A stretch of DNA of 38,228 nt from an uncultured Olsenella sp. (GTDB taxonomy: Bacteria; Actinomycetota; Coriobacteriia; Coriobacteriales; Atopobiaceae). Positions 30,627 to 38,228 of this stretch are shown in pieces. Made by a program: the position numbers and the translations under genes. Below the pieces are notes generated by a model. That model made no database searches, was not told the origin of the DNA, and was given only the letters and a program-made list of their open reading frames with translations. Every line of letters starts with the position of its first letter. Position 1 is the stretch's first letter. The stretch spans positions 1-38,228 of the forward strand of contig UQIF01000021.1 of NCBI GenBank assembly GCA_900540955.1. The letters run 5' to 3'.

Positions 30627-32448
30627 AGGAGGGGCGCCCAGGCGCCCACAGGATTTGGGCCGCACGCTGCGCTCGCTGCTCTCGTACATGGGCCACGCCA
30701 AGTGGAGCCTGCTTGCCGTGGGCGTGCTCGTGTGCGTGAGCGGCGGCGCGAACCTCGCGGGCACCTACATGATCAAGCCGGTGGTCAACGCCGTCGGTCA
30801 GGGCGACTACCAGCGCTTCGTCCACCTCATTGCCGTGACGGCCGCCATCTACGCCGCGGGCGTGGCGAGCGCCGCGGGCTATACCCAGACCATGGTCCAT
30901 GCCGCGCAGAAGGTCGTGCTCGACATCCGCCGCGACCTCTTCGACCATATCCTGGGCCTGCCGCTCTCGTTTTTCGACTCGACGCGCCACGGCGACGTGA
31001 TGAGCTACTTCACCAACGACGTCGACACCGTGTCGGAGGCCTTGAACAACAGCTTCGCCGGCACGGTCCAGGCCCTCATCCAGACGGTGGGCACGCTCGT
31101 GCTTCTGGTCGTGCTCGACTGGCGCCTCACGCTGATCACCATCGCCTGCGACGTCGTCGTGGTGCTCTATGTCCGCTACTCGGGCGGGCGCAGCCGCAGG
31201 TTCTTCTCCGCGCAACAGTCCACCTTGGGCGAGCTCGACGGCTTTATCGAGGAGACGATGGCGGGCCAGAAGGTCGTCAAGGTCTTCAACCACGAGGGTG
31301 CGGCCTTGTCCGACTTCGACGCTCTGAACGAGTCGCTGCGCGCGTCTGGCACGACGGCGCAGGCCTACGCGAGCACGATGGTCCCCATGACGGTCGCCAT
31401 CAGCTACGTCAACTTCGGCGTGGTCACCGTCGTGGGCGCGCTTCTTGCCATCGCCGGGTCGGCGGACGTGGGCAGTCTCGCCTCCTACCTGGTCTTTGTT
31501 CGCCAGGCGTGCATGCCGCTGAACCAGCTCACCCAGCAGGGGAACTTCCTTTTGACCGCGCTGGCCGGCGCCGAGAGGATCTTTGCCGCGATGGGGCTCG
31601 CACCCGAGGTCGACGCCGGCGCGGTCGAGCTCGTGCGCTCCGACGCCCACGCCGCCCGCACGGCGTCGGGCGCCGACGGCTGGGCGTGGCGCATCGACGG
31701 GGAGGACGTGCCGCTCGCCGGCGACGTGCGCCTCTACAACGTCGACTTCGGCTACGTGCCGGGTCAGACCGTGCTCGAGGACCTGAGCCTGTTTGCCAAG
31801 CCGGGCCAGAAGATCGCCTTCGTCGGCTCCACGGGCGCCGGAAAGACGACCATCACGAACCTGATCAACCGCTTCTACGAGGTGCGCGACGGCGTGATCA
31901 CCTACGACGGCATCGACGTGCGCGACATCCGCAAGGAGTCCTTGCGCCGAAGCCTCGGCATCGTTCTGCAGGACACGCACCTCTTTGCCGGGACGATCGC
32001 GGACAACATCCGCTTCGGCAAGCTCGGCGCCACCGACGAAGAGGTCCGCGCCGCCGCGCGCGTGGCCAGCGCCGACGGCTTCATCGAGCGCCTGCCGCGC
32101 GGCTACGACACGCCGGTCGTGGCCGACGGCGCCAACCTCAGCCAGGGCCAGCGCCAGCTCATCGCCATCGCCCGCGCCGCCGTGGCTGACTCGCCGGTTC
32201 TCATCCTGGATGAGGCCACGAGCTCGATCGACACGCGCACCGAGGCGCTCATCCAGCGCGGCATGGACGCGCTCATGCGCGGCCGCACCGTGTTCGTGAT
32301 CGCGCACCGGCTCTCGACCGTGCGCAACGCCGACGCGATCATGGTGCTCGAGCACGGCCGCATCGTCGAGCGCGGGACGCACGAGGAGCTGCTCGCGCTG
32401 CGCGGCGAGTATTGGCAGCTCTACACGGGCGCGAAGGAGCTCGACTAG
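30616..32448 (+). CDS. Heterodimeric ABC exporter, catalytic subunit
   Basis: 610 residues. Six transmembrane helices, then Walker A GSTGAGKTTI (about 404), signature NLSQGQRQL, Walker B VLILDEATSSID with the canonical glutamate, and H-loop VIAHRLSTV. A 35-residue insert before the nucleotide domain (about 335-365) is rich in Ala and Asp. It pairs with the overlapping upstream gene, which has the degenerate site, to make one complete exporter. ATG at 30616 within the upstream gene's end with a Shine-Dalgarno (aaggggggtga). Confidence 0.93.
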   Translation: MAGKGGAPRRPQDLGRTLRSLLSYMGHAKWSLLAVGVLVCVSGGANLAGTYMIKPVVNAVGQGDYQRFVHLIAVTAAIYAAGVASAAGYTQTMVHAAQKVVLDIRRDLFDHILGLPLSFFDSTRHGDVMSYFTNDVDTVSEALNNSFAGTVQALIQTVGTLVLLVVLDWRLTLITIACDVVVVLYVRYSGGRSRRFFSAQQSTLGELDGFIEETMAGQKVVKVFNHEGAALSDFDALNESLRASGTTAQAYASTMVPMTVAISYVNFGVVTVVGALLAIAGSADVGSLASYLVFVRQACMPLNQLTQQGNFLLTALAGAERIFAAMGLAPEVDAGAVELVRSDAHAARTASGADGWAWRIDGEDVPLAGDVRLYNVDFGYVPGQTVLEDLSLFAKPGQKIAFVGSTGAGKTTITNLINRFYEVRDGVITYDGIDVRDIRKESLRRSLGIVLQDTHLFAGTIADNIRFGKLGATDEEVRAAARVASADGFIERLPRGYDTPVVADGANLSQGQRQLIAIARAAVADSPVLILDEATSSIDTRTEALIQRGMDALMRGRTVFVIAHRLSTVRNADAIMVLEHGRIVERGTHEELLALRGEYWQLYTGAKELD

Positions 32449-32488
32449 CCTCCCGTCGCGCGGAAAGAATCTCCGGCGCGGCGGGAGG
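32449..32488 (+). terminator. Hairpin after the ABC exporter
   Basis: 32449-32461 pairs with 32476-32488 (12 of 13, one G-U). It starts directly after the stop codon but no T run follows. Confidence 0.45.
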
Positions 32489-32507
32489 TGCGGCGGCTTC
32501 GTAGACT

Positions 32508-32537
32508 TTGGCGGGGCCTCGGGGGCAGGTGCTAGAA
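32508..32537 (+). promoter_or_regulatory. Promoter of nadK
   Basis: TTGGCG (32508-32513), 18-bp spacer, TAGAAT (32532-32537) with an extended TGC in front. Start site near 32544, about 33 bp before the TTG start. Confidence 0.5.
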
Positions 32538-32576
32538 TCGAACAAGGTTTTCGACTTCTGGCAAGGAGCGTGCCCC

Positions 32577-33431
32577 TTGAAGGTTCTTATCGTCCCCAAC
32601 TACTCGCGCCCCGACGCCGTCGAGGGCGCCCGGAAGCTCGATGCCTGGCTTGACGAGCAGGGCATCGAGGTCACGTGGGCGCACGACAGGAAGCTCTTCC
32701 CCAACCGCGTGACCGACGCTTCCGGCTGTGGGCTCGTCGTCTCGCTCGGCGGCGACGGCACCCTGCTGCGCGCCGCGCGGACCGTCGGCTACTCCGAGAT
32801 CCCCATCCTCGGCATCTCCTTCGGCCACCTCGGGTTTCTTACCAGCGCGGGGCCGGCCGACCTCGTGTCGACGGTCGCCGCCGCGCTCGCCGGCGAGCTG
32901 CACATGAGCCACCGCGCCACCCTCGACGTCGAGAGCGAGTTCGTCCGCCCCGACGGCTCGACCTACACCGTCCACAGCTTCGCGCTGAACGACTTCGCCG
33001 TCTCGCGCGGCGGCGGCGGCGACATGGTCGAGTTCGACGTCTCGGTCTCGGGAAACAAAATCGACCGGCTGCGCGGCGACGGCTTCGTGGTCTCCACCGC
33101 CACCGGCTCCACGGGCTACGCGCTTGCGGCGGGCGGACCCATCGTCACGCCCGAGTTCTCCGGCATGGTGTGCGTGCCCATCGCGCCGCACAAGATCCTC
33201 GCGCGCGCCTTCCTCACCGCGCCCTCCGACGTCGTCGAGATCGACATGAGTCCCGAGCGCCCCGTCGAGCGGCGGTTCTTCGCCGACGGCCAGGCCATCG
33301 GGGCAGGCGAGGCCGGCTGGGCCACCCACGCGAGCATCCGCCGCGGCCCGGGCGACGTCATCCTGCTGGACCACAGCGCGCAGAGCTTCTACGACTCCGT
33401 CTCGCGCGTGTTCTACGGCACGGGCAGGTAG
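32577..33431 (+). CDS. nadK: NAD kinase
   Basis: 284 residues. Begins VLIVPNYSRPDAVEGARKL; the GGDGT motif (about 57-61, LGGDGTLLRAAR) holds the catalytic Asp, followed by GISFGHLGFLT, NDFAVSRG, and STATGSTGYALAAGGPIV. It phosphorylates NAD to NADP using ATP or polyphosphate. TTG start at 32577 with Shine-Dalgarno aaggag; the longer frame starts in the promoter and is rejected. It is followed after 3 bp by recN, a frequent pairing in Gram-positive bacteria. Confidence 0.95.
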   Translation: MKVLIVPNYSRPDAVEGARKLDAWLDEQGIEVTWAHDRKLFPNRVTDASGCGLVVSLGGDGTLLRAARTVGYSEIPILGISFGHLGFLTSAGPADLVSTVAAALAGELHMSHRATLDVESEFVRPDGSTYTVHSFALNDFAVSRGGGGDMVEFDVSVSGNKIDRLRGDGFVVSTATGSTGYALAAGGPIVTPEFSGMVCVPIAPHKILARAFLTAPSDVVEIDMSPERPVERRFFADGQAIGAGEAGWATHASIRRGPGDVILLDHSAQSFYDSVSRVFYGTGR

Positions 33432-33434
33432 GCG

Positions 33435-35051
33435 ATGATCGACGAGCTTCATGTGCGCGACGTCGCGCTGATCCGCGACGCGTCGCTGGCCCCCTCGGCG
33501 GGGCTCACCGTCCTCACGGGCGAGACGGGCGCCGGCAAGTCGGCCCTTCTTTCCGCCATCAAGCTTTTGGTGGGGGAGCGCGCCGACGCGAGCGCCGTGC
33601 GCGAGGGCGCCGAAGGCCTCGAGGTCGAGGGACGCTTCTATGTGCGCGGAGGCGACCCGGACGGCTGCGTGGTCAGCCGCCGCGTGGGCGCGGACGGCCG
33701 CGGACGGGTGCGCATCGACGGCCGCATGGGCAGCGTGCGCGAGCTCGCCGAGGGCGTTGGCGCCACCGTCGACCTCTGCGGCCAGCACGAGCACCAGCGT
33801 CTTTTGCGGGTGCAGTCCCACGTCGAGATGCTCGACGCATGGGCGGGCGAGGAGTGCGCCGAGGCGCTCGCGCGCTATCGCGAGGCTCTCGCCGCGGCCT
33901 CAGGCGCCGCCCGCGAGCTCGAGCGCGTCCGCGAGCTGTCGCGCACCGGCGCGGCCGCCCTGGAGGAGGCCGAGTTCGTGTGCCGCCGCATCGACGAGGT
34001 CGACCCCGCGCAGGGCGAGCTCGCCGACCTCGAGGCCAAGCTTCCGCGCGCCGAGCACGGCGACGCGCTCATGCGCTCGGCCCTCGGCGCCCGCGAGGCG
34101 CTGGCGGGGGAGGGCGGGGCGCTCGACGCCATCCGCGACGCCGCCTCCGAGGTGGATGACGCCCTGCGCTACGACGATGCGCTCTCAAAGCACGCCGACG
34201 TGCTCAGAAGCGCCCTTCTGGACCTCGAGGACGTGGCCTCCGAGCTGCGCGACTACGCCGACGACCTCGACTTCGACCCTGCCGAGCTCGAGCGCATGCG
34301 CGGGCGCTGGTCCGAGCTGCAGGGGCTTCTTCGCAGCTATGGGCCCACGATGGCCGACGTCTTCGCCCGCCGCGACGAGGCGCGCGGCGTCGTGGAGGCG
34401 GCCTCCGACGGCGGCGCGGCCATCGAGCGCGCGCAAAAGGCGGCGGACGCCGCCGAGGCTCGGCTGGCGGATGCCGCCCGCGCCCTCGACGACGTGCGTC
34501 GCGAGGCCGCGCCGCGCTTCTCGGCTGCCGTGAGCGAGCAGATGGAGCGGCTCGAGATGGGCACAGCCGAGCTCGAGGTCGCCTTCGAGCGGCTTCCGCG
34601 CGCCGAGTGGTCGCGCAGCGGGGCGTCGCGGGCCGAGTTCCTGTACCGGCCGGGTGCCGGGCTTTCCGCACGCCCGCTGCGCAGGATCGCCTCGGGCGGC
34701 GAGGTCAGCCGCGTGATGCTCGCGCTCAAGGTGGTCCTGGGCGAGTCCGACTCCGCCGAGACGCTCGTCTTCGACGAGGTCGACGCCGGCGTGGGCGGCG
34801 CCACCGCGGTCGCTCTCGCGGGCGTCCTCGCCGACCTCGCGCGCACCCATCAGGTCATCGTCGTCACGCACCTCGCGCAGGTTGCCGTCGTGGCGGACGA
34901 GCACTACCTCGTGAGCAAGTCGGCGGGCGATGTGCCCGAGACCACGCTCACCCCGATCTTCGGCGAGGACCGCGTCCGCGAGGTCGCCCGTATGCTCTCC
35001 GGCGACACCGGTGAGGCGTCGCTGGCACACGCCCGCGAGCTGCTTTCGTAA
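33435..35051 (+). CDS. recN: DNA repair protein RecN
   Basis: 538 residues, SMC-like. N-terminal ATPase half has Walker A TGETGAGKSALL (about 29-40) after a start of IDELHVRDVALIRDASL; a long Ala/Glu/Arg-rich coiled coil runs through the middle (about 150-390); the C-terminal half has signature RRIASGGEVSRVMLALK, Walker B LVFDEVDAGVGG and VTHLAQVA. It acts in double-strand break repair with RecA. It starts 3 bp after nadK and is probably cotranscribed. Confidence 0.95.
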   Translation: MIDELHVRDVALIRDASLAPSAGLTVLTGETGAGKSALLSAIKLLVGERADASAVREGAEGLEVEGRFYVRGGDPDGCVVSRRVGADGRGRVRIDGRMGSVRELAEGVGATVDLCGQHEHQRLLRVQSHVEMLDAWAGEECAEALARYREALAAASGAARELERVRELSRTGAAALEEAEFVCRRIDEVDPAQGELADLEAKLPRAEHGDALMRSALGAREALAGEGGALDAIRDAASEVDDALRYDDALSKHADVLRSALLDLEDVASELRDYADDLDFDPAELERMRGRWSELQGLLRSYGPTMADVFARRDEARGVVEAASDGGAAIERAQKAADAAEARLADAARALDDVRREAAPRFSAAVSEQMERLEMGTAELEVAFERLPRAEWSRSGASRAEFLYRPGAGLSARPLRRIASGGEVSRVMLALKVVLGESDSAETLVFDEVDAGVGGATAVALAGVLADLARTHQVIVVTHLAQVAVVADEHYLVSKSAGDVPETTLTPIFGEDRVREVARMLSGDTGEASLAHARELLS

Positions 35052-35053
35052 GT

Positions 35054-35071
35054 CCTCGGGCAATCCCGAGG
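35054..35071 (+). terminator. Small hairpin after recN
   Basis: cctcggg pairs with cccgagg across caat, 2 bp behind the recN stop. No T run; weak terminator at best. Confidence 0.35.
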
Positions 35072-35133
35072 AAGCTTGTAGCACTGAGTCGACGGCGAGG
35101 GGGACGTACCCGCTCGCCGGGCAAGGAGGAACC

Positions 35134-36060
35134 ATGGCGGACAACAAGCGATCGAATCCCAGACGTGACGCGAGGGCCAAGGAGGCGGCGCGCCACATAG
35201 CCGACGTCGAGAATCGGCTCGCAAGTGAGGTGGCCGCCTCGGTCGCGGGGCTGCGCGCCTATGACTCGACGCCCTCCGCCGCGGCCGCCGCAGACGACGG
35301 CGCCCCGCGCGTCCCGTCCGTCACCGTCGTCGACGAGGACTCCGTGACCGCCGTGCTCTCGCGCGGCCGCGGCCTCGCCTCCGCCTGCGACCTCACCGTC
35401 CTCGACTTCGCGAGCTTCACGAGCGTTGCCGGCGGCTACGACCGCGGCGCCTGGGCGCAGGAGGAGGCCATGTGCGCCGAGTCCACGCTCTACAACGCGC
35501 TCGTCACCCAGAAGGCCTGGTACGCCGAGAACCGCCGCCGCAACATCAACTGCGAGCTCTACCGCAACCGCGCCCTCGTCGTGCCCCGTGTGCGCTTCGA
35601 CCGCGAGAAGTACCACAGCTACGCCGACGTGATCGTGGCCGCCGCTCCCAACGCTCGCCGCGCCCGCGAGGAGTACCGCGTCTCGGACGAGGACCTGCTT
35701 TGCGCCATGCGCTCGCGCATCCGCATGGTGCTCGCCGTCGCCGACGACCTCGGGCACCCGAAGCTCGTGCTCGGCGCCTTCGGGTGCGGCGTCTTCGGCT
35801 GGGATGCCTCGCAGGTGGCCGAGATGTTCCGCGATGAGCTCGCGACGGGCGGCCATGTGGCGAGCGAGGTCGTCTTTGCGGTGCCGCGCGGCCGCTTCGA
35901 CGAGAACCTTGAGCGCTTCGAGCACGCATTCGCCAAGTTCCCCGAGGCCAACACCGACGCTTTCGTCACGCGCGCCGAGCGCCAGGCGGTCGCCGCCAGC
36001 GCCGCCGCCGCGGATGGGGATGACGAGGAGGGCGAGGACGACTGGCGTAAATACCTCTAA
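35134..36060 (+). CDS. TIGR02452 family, PARG/macrodomain-like protein
   Basis: 308 residues. The core resembles bacterial poly(ADP-ribose) glycohydrolase-like proteins: VLDFASFTSVAGGYDRGAWA followed by QEEAMCAESTLYNAL, then LYRNRALVVPRVRFDREKYH, VIVAAAPN and VLGAFGCGVFGWDASQVAEM. The family removes or binds ADP-ribose; the QEE glutamates are kept, but the usual GGG before them is AGG here. Residues 1-50 are a charged helix and the last 25 an acidic tail (DGDDEEGEDDW). No membrane segment. ATG with an ideal Shine-Dalgarno (aaggagg). Enzymatic activity is inferred from family only. Confidence 0.8.
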   Translation: MADNKRSNPRRDARAKEAARHIADVENRLASEVAASVAGLRAYDSTPSAAAAADDGAPRVPSVTVVDEDSVTAVLSRGRGLASACDLTVLDFASFTSVAGGYDRGAWAQEEAMCAESTLYNALVTQKAWYAENRRRNINCELYRNRALVVPRVRFDREKYHSYADVIVAAAPNARRAREEYRVSDEDLLCAMRSRIRMVLAVADDLGHPKLVLGAFGCGVFGWDASQVAEMFRDELATGGHVASEVVFAVPRGRFDENLERFEHAFAKFPEANTDAFVTRAERQAVAASAAAADGDDEEGEDDWRKYL

Positions 36061-36108
36061 GGGGTATATAGTCGGTTGAGGCTAACTCTATACGTGGAAA
36101 GAAGGACC

Positions 36109-36522
36109 ATGGGCCTAACCGACATCGTTATCATCGCCGCCGTCCTCATTGTGTTCGTCGTGGCGGCGATCCGCATGGTGGGAACCGCCACCGGTAAGCG
36201 CGACTGCTGCAGCGGCGCCGCCAAGCAGGGCGGTGCTTCATGCGGCAATAAGTTCGCGCCCGCGCGCGTCGAGGACACCGACCCCGCGCACTACCCGTAC
36301 GCAGCCGAGCTCGGCATCGGCGGCATGAGCTGCGCGCACTGCGTCGCCGCCGTCGAGGCCGCGCTCGACGCCGGCGACGGCTGCTGGTCCGAGGTGACCC
36401 TCACAGGCGGGCATGCCCTTCTTCGCGCCAAGGCCCCCATCGACGAGGCCGCCGTCCGCGCCCGCGTGAAACAGGCCGGCTACCGTCTCGTTTCCTTCGA
36501 CCTGCGAAATCAGCCTGTCTGA
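36109..36522 (+). CDS. Membrane-anchored Cys-rich protein with heavy-metal-associated domain
   Basis: 137 residues. One transmembrane helix (DIVIIAAVLIVFVVAAIRMV, residues 4-23), then a Cys-rich linker (CCSGAAKQGGASC, 33-45) as in FeoB-associated small membrane proteins, then an HMA fold from about 65 with metal motif GMSCAHC (about 73-79). The HMA domain probably binds Cu(I) or a similar soft metal and the helix keeps it at the membrane. No P-type ATPase or metal regulator is adjacent. ATG 36109 with Shine-Dalgarno (gaaagaagg); an upstream TTG is rejected. TATATA at 36065-36070 may be its -10. Confidence 0.85.
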   Translation: MGLTDIVIIAAVLIVFVVAAIRMVGTATGKRDCCSGAAKQGGASCGNKFAPARVEDTDPAHYPYAAELGIGGMSCAHCVAAVEAALDAGDGCWSEVTLTGGHALLRAKAPIDEAAVRARVKQAGYRLVSFDLRNQPV

Positions 36523-36538
36523 TTTGGCGGTCTTTTTT
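36507..36538 (+). terminator. Terminator of the HMA protein gene
   Basis: aaatcag (36507-36513) pairs with ctgattt (36519-36525) and a run of six T follows after ggcggtc. The stop codon lies inside the right arm. Confidence 0.6.
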
Positions 36539-36572
36539 GCCTGTCTGACCCGCCCGGGCGGTCGCCCCATCG

Positions 36573-36776
36573 CGCTCAGAATACCCAGGTTCCAGCCTCG
36601 GCGCCGACCGCTGCGCTAAGAATCCCCAGGTCCCAGCCGTCTGACGGAGCTGAAACCCGGGGATTCTGAGCAAAGAAAGGCTGGAACTTGCGATTTCTGA
36701 GCGCGTAGAGGCTGGAACCCGCGTTATTCGAGCGCGCCGCGGCGAGCCTGGGCTGGAACCCGCGGTTCCTTAGCGC
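36573..36776. repeat. Array of six 26-bp intergenic repeats in two orientations
   Basis: Units at 36573-36598 and 36613-36638 (minus), then 36648-36673, 36679-36704, 36710-36735 and 36751-36776 (plus). Each begins near GGCTGGAACC and ends near TTCTKAGCGC (plus-sense) with 20 or more of 26 positions shared. Spacers are 5-15 bp. The array fills the space between the HMA gene and the HAD gene. Confidence 0.8.
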
Positions 36777-36797
36777 GTCGGCCCGCGGCCGCACCGC

Positions 36798-37529
36798 CTA
36801 CGATCGGTTCGCCTCGTCGACGATGTAGGGGAGGGCGACGGCGAGGTCGCGCATCTGCCCGGACCAGACGGCTCTCGTGGGGCGGGCGTGCCCGACGTAG
36901 ATCGTGCGCAGCCCGCACTCGGGGTGGGCGAAGTCGCGCTTGGCGTCGTTGCCCACCATGAGGCACTCGGAGGGCGTGAGCCCGAGCTTGCCGCAGAACT
37001 CCTCGTAGTAGCTCGCCCACGGCTTGGCGCGCGTTGAGTTCTCAGCGCAAGAGACCAGCGCGAAGTCGTCGGCGCTAAAGCCCGCCCACGCCATGCGAGC
37101 GAGGTCGCACTGCATCGAGACGACCGGGTTCGTGGCGAGCGCGCAGGTGAGGCCCATGCCCCACACGGCGTCGACCGCCTCGCGGGCGCCCTCCTTGGGC
37201 TGGGCGCGCACGAAGCCCGACCCCATGCGCGGCACGACGGTCTGCTCATAGCAGCGGATCATGTCGTCGATCACGGGGTCGTCCAGCGGGATCCCGCACT
37301 GCCTGAGCATGATGGAGTTGATGAGCTGGGCGTTTGTCATGCGGTCGCGGCGCTTCTCGCCCTCGACGGCGAGCCAGGCCCGCGCATAGGCGCTCATGAT
37401 GTTCACTCTCAGCTTGCCGCTCGCGCGGGCAAGAAGCCCCGACGCGCCGTTGACGTAGGCCGCGAGGAACGCCGTGAGGTTGAGCGATAGCAGTGTGTCG
37501 TCCAGATCGAACAGAACGGCCTTTATCAT
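36798..37529 (-). CDS. HAD-family hydrolase
   Basis: 243 residues. Motif I is VLFDLDDTLLSLN (nucleophile D8, acid D10), motif II ATNPV (Thr/Asn in place of the usual Ser/Thr-start), lysine in TRAKPWASYY, motif IV MVGNDAKRDF. A helical cap of about 100 residues lies between motifs I and II. Possibly a nucleotide or sugar phosphatase; substrate not inferable. ATG at 37529 with Shine-Dalgarno (gaaggc). Convergent with the HMA gene, with the repeat array between. Confidence 0.85.
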   Translation of the reverse strand: MIKAVLFDLDDTLLSLNLTAFLAAYVNGASGLLARASGKLRVNIMSAYARAWLAVEGEKRRDRMTNAQLINSIMLRQCGIPLDDPVIDDMIRCYEQTVVPRMGSGFVRAQPKEGAREAVDAVWGMGLTCALATNPVVSMQCDLARMAWAGFSADDFALVSCAENSTRAKPWASYYEEFCGKLGLTPSECLMVGNDAKRDFAHPECGLRTIYVGHARPTRAVWSGQMRDLAVALPYIVDEANRS

Positions 37530-37629
37530 ATGAAGGCGCCTTCCTATGCCGAGTGCCCTGCCGAGGCCGCCGCGCGATGCGTTTTCGTGGCGGACCTGCG
37601 TAGAAACTCAATTTACCCCAAACATTTGC

Positions 37630-37659
37630 TTGAAATGCGGCCGCCACTAAAGGTACTCT
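37630..37659 (+). promoter_or_regulatory. Promoter of rpsA
   Basis: TTGAAA (37630-37635), 18-bp spacer, TACTCT (37654-37659). It leaves a leader of about 140 nt with a hairpin at 37668-37688. Confidence 0.5.
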
Positions 37660-37805
37660 ATAGCGCGTGTGGGCATGGGGCCCGCACAAACGTATCTGTC
37701 GGCCCCCGAGAGCATGCAAGTTTCCACGTAGACGCCGCGATTGATTTGGCACTGCAGGCAGCGACCATGACGACCGGGGCCCCGTTGTTCGAAAGGGGTC
37801 CACCT

Positions 37806-38228
37806 TTGAGTGAGATTCAGAACTCGTCCATCTTCGCCATGGATGACATTTCCGACGAGGAGATGAACAGCCTCATTGACGGCACCGTCACCGATTTCAA
37901 TGAGGGCGACCTTGTGACCGGCACCGTTGTCAAGGTCGAGCGCGACGAGGTCCTGCTTGACATCAGCTATAAGTCCGAGGGCGTCATTCCGTCCCGCGAG
38001 CTTTCCATCCGCAAGGACGTCAACCCGGCCGACGTCGTCGCCATGGGCGACGAGATCGAGGCTCTGGTTCTCCAGAAGGAGGACAAGGAGGGCCGTCTCG
38101 TCCTTTCCAAGAAGCGCGCCGAGTACGAGCGTGCCTGGAACGCCGTCGAGGCCAAGTTCCAGTCCGGCGAGACCGTCGAGGGCGAGGTCATCGAGGTCGT
38201 CAAGGGCGGCCTTATCCTCGACATCGGC
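37806..38228 (+). CDS. rpsA: 30S ribosomal protein S1, N-terminal part
   Basis: TTG-started frame with Shine-Dalgarno (gaaaggggt) running off the right edge; 141 codons visible. After a leader of about 35 residues (including SIFAMDDISDEEMNSLIDGT) the first S1 RNA-binding repeat appears: EGDLVTGTVVKVERDEVLLD, ISYKSEGVIPSRELS, VLQKEDKEGRLVLSKKRAE, and a second S1 repeat begins at GETVEGEVIEVVKGGLILDI. It binds mRNA during translation initiation. Identity with S1 rather than another S1-domain protein is supported by the SKKRAEYERAWNAVEAKFQS linker. Confidence 0.95.
   Translation, partial: MSEIQNSSIFAMDDISDEEMNSLIDGTVTDFNEGDLVTGTVVKVERDEVLLDISYKSEGVIPSRELSIRKDVNPADVVAMGDEIEALVLQKEDKEGRLVLSKKRAEYERAWNAVEAKFQSGETVEGEVIEVVKGGLILDIG

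Noticed and set aside
36573..36776. CRISPR array
   Set aside because: Repeats are degenerate, change orientation and have spacers of only 5-15 bp; no cas gene is present.

Overview
The window is a high-GC bacterial chromosome segment. Its codon usage, the Coriobacteriia-like gene content (selenium-dependent molybdenum hydroxylase maturation genes, indolepyruvate:ferredoxin oxidoreductase, Bce-type resistance module, TTG/GTG starts, TACAAT-type -10 boxes) and the gene order suggest an anaerobic gut actinobacterium of the class Coriobacteriia, perhaps Collinsella-like. The genus is an inference; no rRNA or tRNA gene is present to confirm it.

Left end (1-8300) is accessory DNA of visibly lower GC. 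It holds a type I restriction-modification locus: the last codons of an hsdS on the + strand, a silent two-domain hsdS segment, a silent one-domain hsdS cassette, a tyrosine recombinase, a half-length hsdS directly behind hsdR, and hsdR itself. Two families of short repeats (encoding SWEQRKL and LITLHQ) lie at the edges of every target-recognition domain in both orientations, as expected for a DNA-inversion specificity switch. hsdM is not in the window and should lie left of base 1. Next comes a small operon with an Xre-type repressor and a SecB-like chaperone that resembles a toxin-antitoxin-chaperone module but has no recognisable toxin. A 27-residue membrane peptide followed by a strong hairpin ends this part.

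8500-13100: molybdenum cofactor maturation for a selenium-dependent hydroxylase (yqeC on -, yqeB-xdhC on +), a molybdate-binding lipoprotein (modA), and a decayed moaB/mogA fragment. The following 550 bp contain no gene but carry a palindrome, a terminator-like hairpin and a long imperfect inverted repeat (about 78 bp per arm).

13163-17260 (- strand operon): AMP-forming acyl/aryl-CoA ligase, iorA, iorB, for arylpyruvate/arylacetyl-CoA metabolism. 17694-23560 (+): a DUF2804 protein, then a Bce-like response regulator, sensor kinase, ABC ATPase and FtsX-type permease. 23712-25453: PTS IIA-glucose-type phosphocarrier and glycerol dehydrogenase. 25681-26804 (-): a small hypothetical protein and a phosphoglycolate phosphatase-like HAD protein.

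26976-38228 is mostly housekeeping: aspS, a heterodimeric ABC exporter pair, nadK-recN, a TIGR02452-type macrodomain-like protein, a membrane/Cys-rich/HMA fusion protein, an array of six 26-bp intergenic repeats, a HAD phosphatase (-), and the start of rpsA running off the right edge.
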